Position numbers and translations under genes: made by a program. A stretch of 64,000 nucleotides of DNA from Sabellastarte sp. h YS-2021 (lineage: Eukaryota; Annelida; Polychaeta; Sabellida; Sabellidae): the NCBI GenBank assembly GCA_964017235.1, contig OZ024929.1, positions 24,921,464 to 24,985,463 on the forward strand, written 5' to 3'. Position 1 is the first letter of the stretch. Each line of letters starts with the position of its first letter. The notes under the pieces were generated by a model. It saw only the letters and a list, made by a program, of their open reading frames with translations. It ran no database searches and was not told the DNA's origin. Below, piece by piece: positions 45,101 through 56,147 of the stretch.

Positions 45101-47367
45101 ATGGCAATTCACAGTCACAGTATTATTTTTATGTCTTATTATATTCATCTATTCTCCTCTCACAACAATTCTCTACAATGCATACTATTCTTGTAGGAAT
45201 ACAAACAGATTTATTTATGAGTACAAAATAATTTTTACTGGTGCAATGTGGCAACCATGCAAAGTTTTAATTAATCAAAGAAACTATTTACTCTGAAATT
45301 TATGGATGATTCCACACTGAGTGTAAGCTTGGCAAGCCACTTTACCCTTCCCATGACTCAACTCGAGAGCTTTTTCTAGGTCATCCAATGCAGCTAAACA
45401 AAAAACAAATGATTTAATCAATTCTTCCAAATAATTCAAAAGCAAATGTTGAGAATAATATTTACAGCAGTTAAGTGGTCACTGAATTTTAAAAAAATCT
45501 TTCCAATTGATAAATTCTTTGATAGACTGAAAAACAAAGAAAACTGCAATAAAGTAACAAAAATATAAATACAAAGCAAATGAAAATGGTTACCCCATAT
45601 GCAGTTATTGTCTGAGATATTCATTACTTGTAGAAGTATTTTTGAATAAAAATAATTATTTGTGAATAACATTAAAATGTACATTTACCTTTCCTTATGT
45701 GCATGTGATATTTAGAAACACTTCAATATCCTACAGCCATGTTGCAAGGTAATGGTAGAAAGTCAGAAATACTGGCAAGCTTGTATCTCAGTTTTAATAA
45801 ATCATTTGTCATTTCCAATCAACAATATCAATTGTAAGTTATTAATTTTTTTTTCACAAAACTACATGAACAGATGAAATTAAATAATCATTTGAATATT
45901 TCATAAAGGTAACTGGGCTTGCACATTTCCTTCTTATAGGACACACCTGGAATGTTCCCCTTTAACTGCCATGACTGGGCTCTGTTATTGTAGCCTGATG
46001 CTCTATTGGGTGCGAGTTGTATTGCTTTAGTAAACATTTCCAGAGACAAATCAATGTTTCCCTTCTCCGCTAAACGCACACCTTCAATCTCTATTTCCTT
46101 GGCATCCTTTACATCTTCTGTTTCATTTTCTACACAAACACAACAGAAAGGCATCAGCTTCTTTCGCAATTACGTGCATCCATTTTGCTTGACCTAGAAA
46201 GATCCTTTATTGTGTTCCAGTTATGGTCGATCTAGTTTTCATGCTAGCACTAATTTTCGGGTGTTTGCAATATATTTAACAATATCTCAGCCAATATAAA
46301 ACCAAATTTCTTCAAATAAAACCGTCAAAATCAAATGTAATTTGTCATTGAACTGATACATTTGTCATTTTAGTTGCTGAATCAAGTAATTGGATATCAC
46401 TTATCAAATTCATTTAGTCCTTATTTTGGTTTCAGCGAAAATTTTGCTTGCCAATAATTTTTTATCCATGCAATGTGAAATTTTTTTTAATCTTTAATTG
46501 CATGTTAATCTGTCAATACATAACCAATTTTACAATTAAAAGACCATTGGAAAGGTTATTAAGTGTAGAGTTAAACAGTTATGTCTTTTTTTGTATATTA
46601 TTGTGTGAAAATAATTGAAATTTTAAAGTTTCTGAAATAAGCAACAGATAGCATGGAAACTGGGCCAATAACCTAGTGATATATAACCTCTGACATTCAT
46701 GTTTAATTGAATGAAAGAAATATATTTCACCATTTTAGTGGGTATTTTCTTCATAATTTAGTATAAACAATGCATAAAGTATATTACAATTGTGAAGAAC
46801 TTAATGTAAATTTGTTTTATCATATACTTAATAGATTTTTTTCATTAATTCACTAGTATTTCTGGTTTGCGGTACTGATAGTGGTGTATATTATTTGACA
46901 ATCTGGCGGTAGAAGGGCATGCCCGGTAGAAGAATAAAATATAAAGCTGTTAATATAATTTAAATTCAACATATAAGCCTCAGCATGGGCGTTTACTCAC
47001 TTTACTGGTAGAATACCACTATATTCTGCCAATCTATCAGTGGATTTGCAGCGCTCGTCCATTATCCGCCGGAACTACCGTCATAGAGGCCATTAAGTAC
47101 TTACCCCTCGGACTATATTTCTACAATAAAGTGGAGCCGAGGTAATGACGTCTAGCTCAATGTGTGACGTGTAGTACTACTGTCAAGTTACTCAGTAGTG
47201 CACTAGTAGATTTCTTTACATAATTTACACAGCGGGACACTACCTGCATCGCTGTCTGCTGTATCATCTTCATCTAATACATCATTAAAAGGCAGATTTG
47301 GATTAAATATCTTATTCAATACAGCTTTATCATGGCTTGTCAGATTCTTTTTCTCACATGTCGCCAT
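39015..47367 (-). CDS. TTC36: tetratricopeptide repeat protein 36
   Basis: Small TPR protein; vertebrate TTC36 (HBP21) is a ~190 aa partner/chaperone-type protein. Four exons, minus strand: 47244-47367, 45947-46129, 45292-45393, 39015-39169 (124, 183, 102, 155 nt). They join in phase to 187 aa plus TAA, close to the family length. Exon 1 starts MATCEKK and has the family signature AVLNKIFNPNLPFND. Exon 2 holds the first TPR (EGVRLAEKGNIDLSLEMFTK, then ASGYNNRAQSWQLKGNI). Exon 3 gives the second (ALDDLEKALELSHGKGKVAC). Exon 4 has LGSEFAKQQVVAMNPYAALC then NKMMSEMI, the family's C-terminus. All borders are GT-AG. Intron 3 is 6.1 kb because of satellite arrays. No lesion seen. Confidence 0.93.
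39170..39950. other. TTC36 intron 3, part without recognised repeats
   Basis: Bases 39170-39820 show nothing recognisable. From about 39820 a repeat block starts (agaggattgctcgc, caaagcgtcccg) whose counterpart caagcgtcccttgcaggacg lies at 44885-44910. Confidence 0.4.
39955..40228 (-). repeat. satellite family A, two diverged units
   Basis: cacggttttcgagatataag at about 40139 and a variant at about 39980, with aaaatggccaccatttttgg: family A in the opposite orientation to 3668-5405. Continues at 43480 after the family B block. Confidence 0.82.
40229..41786. repeat. higher-order duplication, copy 1 (1558 bp)
   Basis: Starts gtcaagaccactgccgcggt, includes a unique ~90 bp leader (gagcattaaagcagaagaaa), then about 11 family B units. 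Followed directly by a second copy. Confidence 0.9.
40317..43478 (-). repeat. satellite family B array, ~132 bp unit, about 24 copies
   Basis: gtgaaagctctcccaaaagt, aggtgaatgagttatttgag, gcatttactcattttgagta and gctatgggtctgaaacttca recur about every 132 bp with high identity. Reverse-complemented, the unit aligns with the 24335-26665 array (ttattcacctacttttggg; cagacc-tagct). Confidence 0.93.
41787..43344. repeat. higher-order duplication, copy 2
   Basis: Same leader and same ordered unit variants as 40229-41786, nearly identical by eye. The block ending tctacgggtctgaaac recurs 1426 bp rather than 1558 bp downstream, so one ~132 bp unit is missing in this copy. The right limit is therefore approximate. 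Confidence 0.82.
43480..44612 (-). repeat. satellite family A, seven units, ~168-171 bp
   Basis: tttcgagatataagcatttt recurs at about 43558, 43730, 43900, 44069, 44238, 44406 and 44573, with aaaatggccgccatttttgg and gataccctgtgggtcaaaaa. Inverted relative to 3668-5405. Confidence 0.93.
44613..45291. other. TTC36 intron 3, right end
   Basis: Repeat block end near 44910 (caagcgtcccttgcaggacg); otherwise nothing recognised up to the exon 3 donor. Confidence 0.4.
45292..45393 (-). CDS. TTC36: TTC36 exon 3 (second TPR)
   Basis: Acceptor tttgtttag, donor gtaaat. Encodes 34 residues ending GIIHKFQ. Confidence 0.88.
45394..45946. other. TTC36 intron 2, nothing recognised
   Basis: AT-rich intron between exons 2 and 3 of the minus-strand gene. 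Confidence 0.5.
45947..46129 (-). CDS. TTC36: TTC36 exon 2 (first TPR)
   Basis: Acceptor tttgtgtag and donor gtgtgt on the minus strand. The open frame runs past the donor; the true exon ends at 45947. Confidence 0.9.
46130..47243. other. TTC36 intron 1
   Basis: Mostly unremarkable. Bases 46870-47035 (gaagaataaaatataaagct, gggcgtttactcactttac) are an inverted relative of 57805-57920, a dispersed repeat. Confidence 0.5.
46870..47035 (-). repeat. dispersed repeat, inverted partner of 57805-57920
   Basis: gacaatctggcggtagaagg, agaataaaatataaagctgt and ggcgtttactc-actggtaga align with the reverse complement of 57805-57920. Confidence 0.65.
47244..47367 (-). CDS. TTC36: TTC36 exon 1 (start codon)
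   Basis: ATG at 47367; donor gtagtg just below 47244. Encodes 41 residues with the FNPNLPFND signature. The next upstream in-frame region has no conserved residues. Confidence 0.9.
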
Positions 47368-47740
47368 TATGGTGGTTTCTGTTTATTTATTTTCAAGGTA
47401 TGGCTAATGAAACGTGAAGGAATACACATATATAAAGTGGGCCTCAATATATTGCTTGTAAAACTTAACAGTGTTATAAATATGTTTTGTTTTGCTGAAA
47501 AAATATAATAATTCTGTTTTTCATATGTCAAGGTATAGCTCAAGTGATACAATTTTTCAACTAAAGGGTCTTTTTTCAGCAAAAGAAAATATATTTGCCA
47601 CACTACTCGGTATATATCGATTTCTAAAAGTTTTGACAAAGTAAAATTCTTTAAAATTAGTGATAAAATTATTATCTTTATTTATTCAGTGTTCTACATC
47701 ACGTCTAGTACCTTTTTATTGGTTATATTTTTTTTTACAG

Positions 47741-47898
47741 ATAGTCAGAAAGATGGTGGAAACCAGTATAAACAGTTGTTCAAGGTTCTGTACTGTAAAC
47801 CATCAACCAATGGTAAGCAACTACTAGCCTCTCTACTTGAGATTGAAACTCCAATCTCAAAGATGAGAGGCAAGTTTGTTGCTGCTGCACAGCTGTGA
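47741..47898 (+). other. candidate terminal exon or coding relic, unidentified
   Basis: A strong pyrimidine tract and acag acceptor at 47737-47740 precede a frame reading SQKDGGNQYKQLFKVLYCKP then LLASLLEIETPISKMRGKF and a stop at 47896-47898. Composition looks protein-like but I do not recognise the family. No partner exon is apparent, and the upstream DNA belongs to TTC36 on the other strand. It could equally be a repeat relic. Confidence 0.25.
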
Positions 47899-48061
47899 CT
47901 CCCCACCAACCCTACCCTTCCGAAAAAAATATCTTTAAAAAGATCCGGCCCCATGGCATGTATGTTGGCATAAGCAATGGAACTACAGAAGGGAATTAGT
48001 ACAGTTAAAGGGGGATATCAGTTCAGAATTTTAATTTATGTAATACATGTGTAACATGTAT

Positions 48062-48372
48062 GAGGTCCTCAGTGGCTTAGTGGTTAGCAAAGCAAGTTTG
48101 GCATCCAACCACTGGCTGTCACCTCCATGTGAGGTCCTCAGTGGCCTAGTGGTTAGCATTTAATCACAGACTGTCACCTCTGTGGGTTCGAGTCCCACAA
48201 GTGGTAATGCTGAGGGCCTGTCCCAATATGACCCTGGTTGTTGAACGGGACATAAAACCCAAACTTTGACCTTTGTCACCTCCATGTGGATTCAACTCAC
48301 ACAAAGTAGCAATGCTGGGGATGTATCCCAATATGACTGTGGCTGTAGAACAGGACATAAGACCCTAACTTT
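48062..48372 (+). mobile_element. tRNA-derived SINE, outer copy (split)
   Basis: Head 48062-48131 with the A-box-like agtggcttagtggttagc; tail 48289-48372 with caatgctggggatgtatccc and gacataagaccc. Interrupted by a second copy of the same family. Confidence 0.8.
48132..48273 (+). mobile_element. tRNA-derived SINE, inner copy with 15 bp target duplication
   Basis: A box agtggcctagtggttagc, B box gggttcgagtcccac (48184-48198), then the body gtcccaatatgaccctgg and cgggacataaaaccc. tgtcacctccatgtg flanks it at 48117-48131 and 48274-48288. Confidence 0.9.
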
Positions 48373-48828
48373 GTGTAACATACATGTGTGATATCTTTGT
48401 GTGTTTATATTTGATGTTGTCTGAGATTTATACTTGATTTTCTGCAAGTTTATCTCTTAGTGTAAACTATTAATTATATAATGTATTTTTGTGTTCGGTG
48501 TGTAGCTTACTATAACTCATGATTTCATCCTGCATAGTTCATTATTACATATGTTAGATTTACTTAGTATAAGTTTGCATGAACACCTATGTTTCAAACT
48601 TTGGGCTTTATTTCCATTTTAAAATTATAGTTCAATTCAGGACAAGACATGATACCATTGCATCCTTTATGCTGTTATTAAGTTGACGTAATTCCATGAC
48701 CACATACAGTACTATAATGAATACTTTTATAGTGATTAATCTCCATTACATGACAGAAGATGCTATACCCATAAAGAGAGAATGAAAAGACGAGAATCAA
48801 CAGACATAGCTGACTGACACTAGAGACA

Positions 48829-49326
48829 GAAATTGGTCAACTCGGACCTTTGCCAACTCGGCCCCTGCCAACTCGGACCCACTTATGCAAACTTTGCCCC
48901 ATTCAATTAGAAATTCAAATTGACATAAAATCTTTATTTATGGATAGATTTTGATAATCTAGGTATCATTGTTTAGTTTACAGTTTCTAATCGTGGATGT
49001 AATAGAAACACATAATCTTGAAACAGGTTTACACAATGAGAATAATATGTACAAAAATGTTTTATCAAATCCATTGGTAACAGCTTTAATAATGTAGCCA
49101 TCACTTGTTAAAATACTACCTTCTATAGACCATTTCCATGCTAATGTATATCTTAAAACACATAATACATTATTAAACTATGATGCATTCATAAGGAATA
49201 TATATTAAAGACAGGGTCAATTTATTAACTTGGTGGGGATAAATTTTAGTAGAGGCTGAGTTTTGATCAAAATGGGTCCGAGTTGGTGGGGGCTGAGTTG
49301 GCGAAAATCCAAGTTGTCCATGATTC
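48829..49326. mobile_element. Mutator-like MITE, 498 bp, 9 bp target duplication
   Basis: Long terminal inverted repeats: left gaaattggtcaactcgg..., right ...ccaagttgtccatgattc, with internal mirrored copies of gccaactcgg. ctagagaca is directly repeated at 48820-48828 and 49327-49335. A 9 bp duplication with long TIRs starting G is typical of Mutator-like elements. No transposase frame. Confidence 0.8.
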
Positions 49327-49500
49327 CTAGAGACAACACAGAGAGACAGGGGAGCTACGGAGGTTAGGCTTTACCAAAGACCCAGCAAGCATGATCATAT
49401 GGGGCCTATGTGGGCTATAGGCGGGCAAATAGCAATATGGGTCCTATAAAGGATATATATGGGCACAGAATGCCCAAAGGGGGCCCATATTGGTCCCATT

Positions 49501-50870
49501 TATATAAAAATACTTAATGTTCCCTAAATAGTACAAAATGAGGAAAATAAAACAGATTTAATAATAGATTCATTTGGCATCATGTTGATTTGGACTTCGT
49601 AAAGAGTGGTAAACAAAACATTTATTATCACAATGTTTAATATGGGCCCCAGAATGGACTTTTATGGATGATTTACTGGTATAAGGGTCCCAGATAGGTC
49701 CCATATATAAATCATAGAGGAAAAATGGAAATATATATAACAAGTGTTCTTTATTAACTTCTCATCTGATTTTGAATGAAAAAAATCCAAAAATAAAAAA
49801 GGTCCTATTTGAGAAAAACAACTCGCCACAAAAGCTTTTTAAATAAAAGTGTACACGCATATTGGTTGGACCTGTGAAGGTAAAAAAATGGGTATAATAT
49901 TCTCACAAGGGACCCTCATTATTATCACATACAATAGCCAGTTTATAGCTCTGTAAATGTATTGTCAAGTTTTTGTAAAAAATGTATTAAATTAAATTTG
50001 TTGTATATCTCACTAATTAATAATCTAGTGGTTTATATTACCTTAATGTACCACAAACACCTTTTTCATGTATAAGAGTACAGAAATCCTAAGTCTACAG
50101 TTGTGGAAATTCTGTAAAATTTTAGTTTCTCTTAGTTTAACTCAAGGGGTCATTAATAGGTCCAACCCCCTATATCATGCAGTACAGATATGTTTATCTT
50201 TTCACACAGATAGTATTTTGAGGCAGTGCTAGGAAAATGGGAAAACACCCCATGGTGTGAAACAGGGTAGCCTTTCGTCACTAGGATACAAATTACAGTA
50301 CAATTTAAAGATTATAAATATGTGTGAGAAATCTATGAAATTTGTAAAAATTGTGTAAATAAGGCTAAAATAATAAACTATGATATTTTTGGTGGGGATT
50401 CATAATGAAAAAAATCTTTATTAATCAAATAATGCATGTGCTTAATTATATCAGTTAACTGAGGATTTCATCATGTGTTTTACCTAAGTCTTGACAAGGC
50501 TATGTAGCTGTTTTAGCTTGGGCCATCTGGAAAAAGGGTTTGGGTGAATCATTAAGTGATCAGTTTCTGATACACATTTCTGTATTCTGTATAAGACAAG
50601 CTTAGACACAAATGTGGTACATCATAAGATTTTGAACTTGAAATGATTTGAATTACATTCTGGAAATTGGATAATAGTATAGTATGAATCAAGATTGTGT
50701 TGTGCATTATTTACAAAGGCTTCATGAAAGTGTATTAAAATATTAGACAGAACATGTGGGCAAAGTGTGAAGGAAATTGCGGACTGTTCACACAGATCAA
50801 CTCATTTTTGAGCTTCTATTACATGCGAGCTGAACTACAAATGGACCTTGTATTGGTAGTGCACATTTAA
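49501..50870. other. interior of the host DNA element, no gene recognised
   Basis: AT-rich, with short variants of gggtcccagataggtcccat at 49620-49710. The last 100-200 bp may be LINE 5' UTR. Confidence 0.4.
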
Positions 50871-51428
50871 AAACTGAGCCGGTCCATACATCTGAACCTA
50901 TGTGGTTCTCCAAACAAAGATCCATTGTACTCATCACCTAACAACTTAGGCAATAATGTTTCGGCCCCAAGCTCCCAATTTAAGAATCCAAACACTGTAT
51001 TGCAGTCCCAGAATCAAAAGGTCACTAGTTTAGAGCCAACGGACAATTCTGATGGTTTCCAACTCCCTAGCTATGCAGCAAAGCAGCAGAGAAGAATGGC
51101 AGCCAGAAGCAACAGAGTGGTTACTGGCTGTGGAAAGTCAAATAGCGTGAAGGGAGCTCCAAGTCGGACAAAAGACCTCTTTATCTTTAGGGTTGATCCA
51201 TCAACAACTACAGACAGTTTACATACTCATATTCGGGATCATCATTTCAACATTATTTCATTACAGCAAGTATCTAAACCCATGTCCAAATACAAATCCT
51301 TCAGACTGACAGTGCCAATATCTGAGTTTAACAAATTGCTTGATGGTGCAATGTGGCCAGAAGGGATTAGTGTTAGGAGATTTGTGCCACCAAGAAGTGG
51401 TAGTTCTGAAAAAACAGACACAGTGTGA
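50871..51428 (+). pseudogene. outer LINE ORF1, lacking a proper start
   Basis: Open frame from the stop at 50868-50870 to TGA at 51428. It has no ATG before codon MAARSNRV (about 51096), so the ORF is probably 5' truncated or shifted. The C-terminal half (LFIFRVDPSTTTDSLHTHI, then WPEGISVRRFVPP) has the look of an RNA-binding ORF1 C-terminal domain found in this kind of LINE. ORF1 would supply the nucleic-acid-binding particle protein. Confidence 0.65.
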
Positions 51429-51453
51429 CAGTATCGTTTCTCTCCACCTGTAT

Positions 51454-53230
51454 ATGTTCAGTAAATTTTCCTTAGCTTCATATAACACTCAGGGTAGTGG
51501 GACAGGTCGTATAGAATATGTTCAAAAATTGATAAACACATGTGACTTTGTGCTGATTCAAGAGCACTGGTTGGGAAATAATCAGTTTCCTTATTATGAA
51601 AGGTACATACCAGGAATCAATACACACTGTATCTCCGCAATGGATGACAGCATGGTTAGTTGTGGCAGACCTTTTGGTGGCTGTGCCATAATATGGAGGC
51701 AAAGTTTAGATGCAAGTGTCACTCCCATTGTCACTGTTTGCAAAAGGGTGTGTGCAGTCAAAATACAAATTGGTGGACATAAAATATTGTTATTCAATGT
51801 GTATATGCCTTACTATAATAATACTGACTCGCTATCTGAATATAATGAAGTTCTTGGTGTTATAAGCTCAATCAGTTTAACAGAGGAGTATGATGATCTC
51901 CTGATAGGAGGTGACTTCAATACAAATGTAAATAGACATGACCCACTATCCAACTTGTTTTCAAGTTTCGTAAATGTTAATGGTCTGTACTGTGGCTTAA
52001 ATGCACCTGTTAACCTAGTTGATCATACATTTGAAAATAAAAGTCTGGAAAGTGTTACTTCTATTATTGATCATTTTATTATGTCTCAAGGGTTATTCTC
52101 TAGTTTGAATGAGTACACCTCTGTTCATGTTGGAGACAATATGTCTGACCACTGTCCAATTGTTGCTTCTTTCAGTATTGATGTTAAACATTGGCAAGTC
52201 TCAGAAACATGTACAGCTCAAAGTAAAGCCAAACTTGATTGGGATAAAGCCACAAGTGAATGTATTACCCAGTACCAGTGTTTTATGCACGAGACTTTGT
52301 CTCAGTTGCAGTTTCCAAATGATTTTTTGGCTTGCAATGATTTCTTCTGTAAAAACCCTTCTCATGTTTATTACATAAATCAGTTACATACTGAGATAAT
52401 AAATGCTACTTTAGATGCTGGTAATAAGGTAATCCCCAAGTGTAAAAAAACTGGGAAAAAAAGTGTGATTGGTTGGAATGAGTTTGTGTCTCACAACAGG
52501 CAAGATGCTATCTTCTGGCATAAACTGTGGAAAGTCAGTGGTAAGCCAAGTACAGGTTTCCTTAAAGACATGAGAAATAATAGTAGATATGCTTATCATT
52601 ATGCACTGAAATATGTTAGAAACAATAAAGAGGTGATTCAATTTGAAAAACTTGCTCAGTACCTCACATCAAACTCTCATAAAAATTTTTGGAATAGCAT
52701 TAAAAGAACAAAGCAACATCACCTTAACCTTCCTAATAATATAGATGGTGTCACAGGTAGTGCTGAAATAAGTGATGTATTTGCAGATAAGTATTATAAA
52801 TTGTATAATTCAGTGTCTTATGATAATAATGAAATGTTTAGTGTACTGCATGACATTAATGATAGACTATCTAGCAGTTGCTGCACTGATACATGCTATA
52901 GTACACACAATATTGATGTGTGTGAAGTAGAAGCTGCAGTAAAATCACTAAAGTCTGGTAAATCCGATGGGATCTATGATCAAAAATCAAATCATATCAT
53001 TAATGGACCCAAAATTCTATTCGTATGGCTGTCATTATTGTTCAATGTAATGTTAAAACATGGAATAGTCCCATCAAGTTTCCTAGTCTCTACAGTTATA
53101 CCTATTCCTAAATGTAAAAACAAATCACTTAATAGTAGTGATAACTATCGTGGTATTGCATTAAGCAGTCTTATTGGTAAATTATTTGACATAGTTGTAT
53201 TCAAAGCAAACAGTAACATTCTTATAACAT
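51454..53230 (+). pseudogene. outer LINE ORF2, APE endonuclease and N-terminal RT
   Basis: ATG at 51454, 25 nt after the ORF1 stop, preferred to the earlier in-frame ATG at 51340 inside ORF1 because the endonuclease starts here (FSLASYNTQG). Endonuclease catalytic blocks are present: NTQ, LIQEHWLG (Glu), GGDFNTN (Asp/Asn) and SDHCPI (Asp/His). RT starts with VIPIPKCKNKSLNSSDNYRG and ALSSLIGKLFDIVV. At 53231 the frame runs into the antisense tail of the inner LINE, so ORF2 is disrupted. Confidence 0.88.
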
Positions 53231-54923
53231 CTAATTCTAATTCTAATTCTAATAGTACTTTTATAGCGCTTAATCTCTATCTAATGATAGACTCTAAGAT
53301 GCAGAAAGCCAAAATCAGAGATCGTAATCGTTAAATCAGGGACATTGCAGGGGTCGACACCACGGAGAGACAAAATGAAAAACTAGGGGTGATCTAGGGT
53401 GGGTAAGCTTTTTCAAAGAGGTAAGTTTTCAACTTTTTTCTGAATGAGGAGAGAGATTTAGCTGAGCGTACATCATCAGGAAGATCATTCCAAATTCTTG
53501 GGGCATCGTATGCAAAGCTAAGGCCAAAATGCTTTTTAGACTTATATATTGAAGCACAATGTGGGACCTCAAGCAGCACACCATCAGATTGACTTCTGCG
53601 TGTTCTATACACACTATGCCTGGGTTTAAGGAAAGGTTCAAAGTATTTTGGATGGCCACTATGTAGAAACTTGTACACCAACAGGGCTGTCTTGAAGACA
53701 GAGCGATGCAAGACAGGCAGCCAATGAAGACTCTTTCTTACAGGAGTGATATGTGAGTATTTGGTGGTATTAGCCACAATTCTTGCAAGACTGTTCTGAA
53801 CACATTGGAGCCTCCGAATGTCTAGAGCAGAGAGACCTCTGAACAAGGAATTGCAGTAGTCAAGACGACTTCCCACCAAGGCATTTGCAGCTAAAAGAGC
53901 AGCTTCACGTGTAAGATATCCTCTGAGTCGCTTTAAATCCCTGATATGAACAAAACTAGCCTTACAGGTATTCCTGACATGGCAAGAGAAGGAAAAATCA
54001 GAGTCAAACCAGACACCTAAGTTCTTAATTGCATCAACAGGTGAAAGGAGGTTGCCAAGTATATTAACTGGGAAAAATTTCCTGAGTTTTGTGCGGACAT
54101 TTCTTGAGCCAAACAGAATAAATTCTGTCTTGTCTGGATTTAGTTTAAGCTTATTTGCAGAAAGCCACTTTCTGACATCATCCAAGCAGTTTTTCAGTCT
54201 ATCAAAGGCCTGAGTGGCATGGTTATGTGTGAGATGAACATATAACTGTGTGTCGTCTGCATAAAAGTGGAAACATATGCCAGGATGATTTTGAATAACT
54301 TTACTGAGGGGGGTAGTGTATAATGAGAACAAGATCGGCCCCAGGACAGAGCCCTGGGGCACACCGTACAATAGCCTTTTAGCATCGGATAAAACAGAAC
54401 CAATCTTGATGCACTGATAGCGGTCACAGAGGTACGACTTGAACCAGTTCAGAACCACACCTCCAACACCAAACCAGGAACTCAAACACTCAATAAGCGT
54501 ACCATGATCAATGGTGTCAAATGCTGCTGATTGGTCCAAGAGAACAACAGCAGTAGCTTCACCTCTAGCAAGAGCAAGGTGGACTTCATTTTTAATAGAC
54601 AGTAGTGCAGTTTCGGTCGAGTGACCTTGCTTATAGGCTGATTGACTGACATTTTCAAGTCCGTTACAGGCAACATGGTCATTTAACTGCGAAGCAACTA
54701 CACGCTCAACAAGTTTGGAGATGAAACTCAAGCCAGAGACAGGTCGGTAGTTTTTTAATTCATCCGGTGGTAGTGAAGACTTTTTAATCAGAGGAGAGAC
54801 AATAGCCTTTTTTAAACCACCCGGGACAGCACCTTCAGTTAGAGAACAGTTGACAAGTTTAGTAACTGAGGGGAGGAGAATATCCAAACATCTGATTACC
54901 AATTTGGATTTTAAAAGGGCCAT
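53231..54923 (-). mobile_element. inner LINE (L2/CR1-like), inserted antisense, 5' truncated
   Basis: The 3' end carries an (attaga)n-type repeat (53231-53254) and the agcgcttaatctctatc hairpin. It encodes about 510 in-frame residues of RT ending KLKTYLFEKAYPP (stop near 53394): LKNYRPVSGLSFISKLVERV, QSAAFDTIDHGTL, YGVPQGSVLGPILFSLYT, FHFYADDTQLYV. It lacks the endonuclease. Same family as the fragment at 6313-6678. At the target about 10 codons of the outer RT (the region before TQMCSF) are missing and no duplication is visible, suggesting a target-site deletion. Confidence 0.9.
53394..54923 (-). pseudogene. inner LINE reverse transcriptase frame
   Basis: Uninterrupted from the broken 5' end to the stop. 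RT blocks including the YADD active site are intact, so the insertion looks fairly young, but without endonuclease and the N-terminus it is non-autonomous. Confidence 0.88.
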
Positions 54924-56147
54924 AGCACTCAGATGTGTAGTTTCGCTGTAAATGAGGTTGTTCAATATTACAGAAATAAACAATCAAACAGCTATGTTAT
55001 GCTTCTTGATGCCTCAAAGGCATTTGACAGAGTTGAATATGTCAAACTATTTAAATTACTTCTCAAAAAGGGTTTATGCAGTGTTGTTGCTAGAGTTCTT
55101 GCATCTCTGTATATGAAACAATCAGTTAAAGTCAAATGGGGTTCATCTATTTCTAGACAAATAAGTGTATCAAATGGTGTAAAACAAGGTGGAATTATAT
55201 CTCCTATTTTATTTGTGTCATACATTGATGAGTTACTTGTACGTTTAAAGAATTCAGGATATGGCTGTTATATTGGTGATGCTTTTATGGGCTGTTTCAG
55301 CTATGCTGATGATGTTGCATTACTTGCCCCAAGTATGACAGCCTTAAGACATATGTTACAAGTGGCAGAAGTATTTGCAGAAGAGTATTCATTAATATTT
55401 AATGTTGACAAGTACCAATTCTTGCCTTATGTATCTGACACTAAGAGTCAGGTTACTGGTATATTACATAAAAGTCTATTTATAAAAGCAGGATTAAAAG
55501 CCTACCATCTGGGCAATTTGATTGGTCATGGAACAGAACCATTTAATGTCATAGATGTGATATCAAAATTCAACATATCATTTAATGGTATAATGAGCAA
55601 TTTCAAATGGTGTACATCAGAAATTAAATATAAGTTATTTAAAAGTTTTTGCATGCCACTGTATGGATCTGTCTTGTGGGATTACTCAGGTAAACATGTT
55701 ACAAGTTTCTTTACCCAGTGGCGTAAATGTATCCGAGTATTGTGGGGATTACCCTGCAGAACCCATAGCTCTCTGTTGCCAATCATTTGTAATGATTCTC
55801 CAGTGGAGGTACAACTTCATAAGAGAGTTTTAAAGTTTGTAAGAAACCTGCAAAATAGTGAGAATAAATGTATTCAACTGTGTTCTGATTTAATGATGAA
55901 TGGCAGTGGCTCATCAGTATCCAAGTCACTAAACTATATTGCGTCATTATATAACATAACAAAATATCATATAGGTTTTGATTATACCAATATTGTGAAT
56001 AGGATGTATAACTCTATTGTTTTTAATGAATGGGACAAAATGAATGCAGGTAATGTACACGACTTGTGTTATATTAGAGATAATAAATCCACTTTGTTCT
56101 CAGTACAGGAGATTAATGTTCTTTTAGAGTATATCTGTACTCAGTAA
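54924..56147 (+). pseudogene. outer LINE ORF2, C-terminal RT part
   Basis: Resumes at STQMCSFAVNEVVQYY and continues VMLLDASKAFDRVEYV, NGVKQGGIISPILFVSYID, CFSYADDVALLAPS, then a ~200 residue C-terminal tail to TAA at 56147. The catalytic AFDR and YADD blocks are intact. Confidence 0.88.

Noticed and set aside
48132..48273. Functional tRNA gene
   Set aside because: It has A and B boxes but no complete cloverleaf, and it continues into a SINE body with target duplications.
50925..50927. LINE ORF1 start at 50925
   Set aside because: The codon is TTG and the frame continues upstream to 50871 without an ATG, so ORF1 is damaged rather than starting here.
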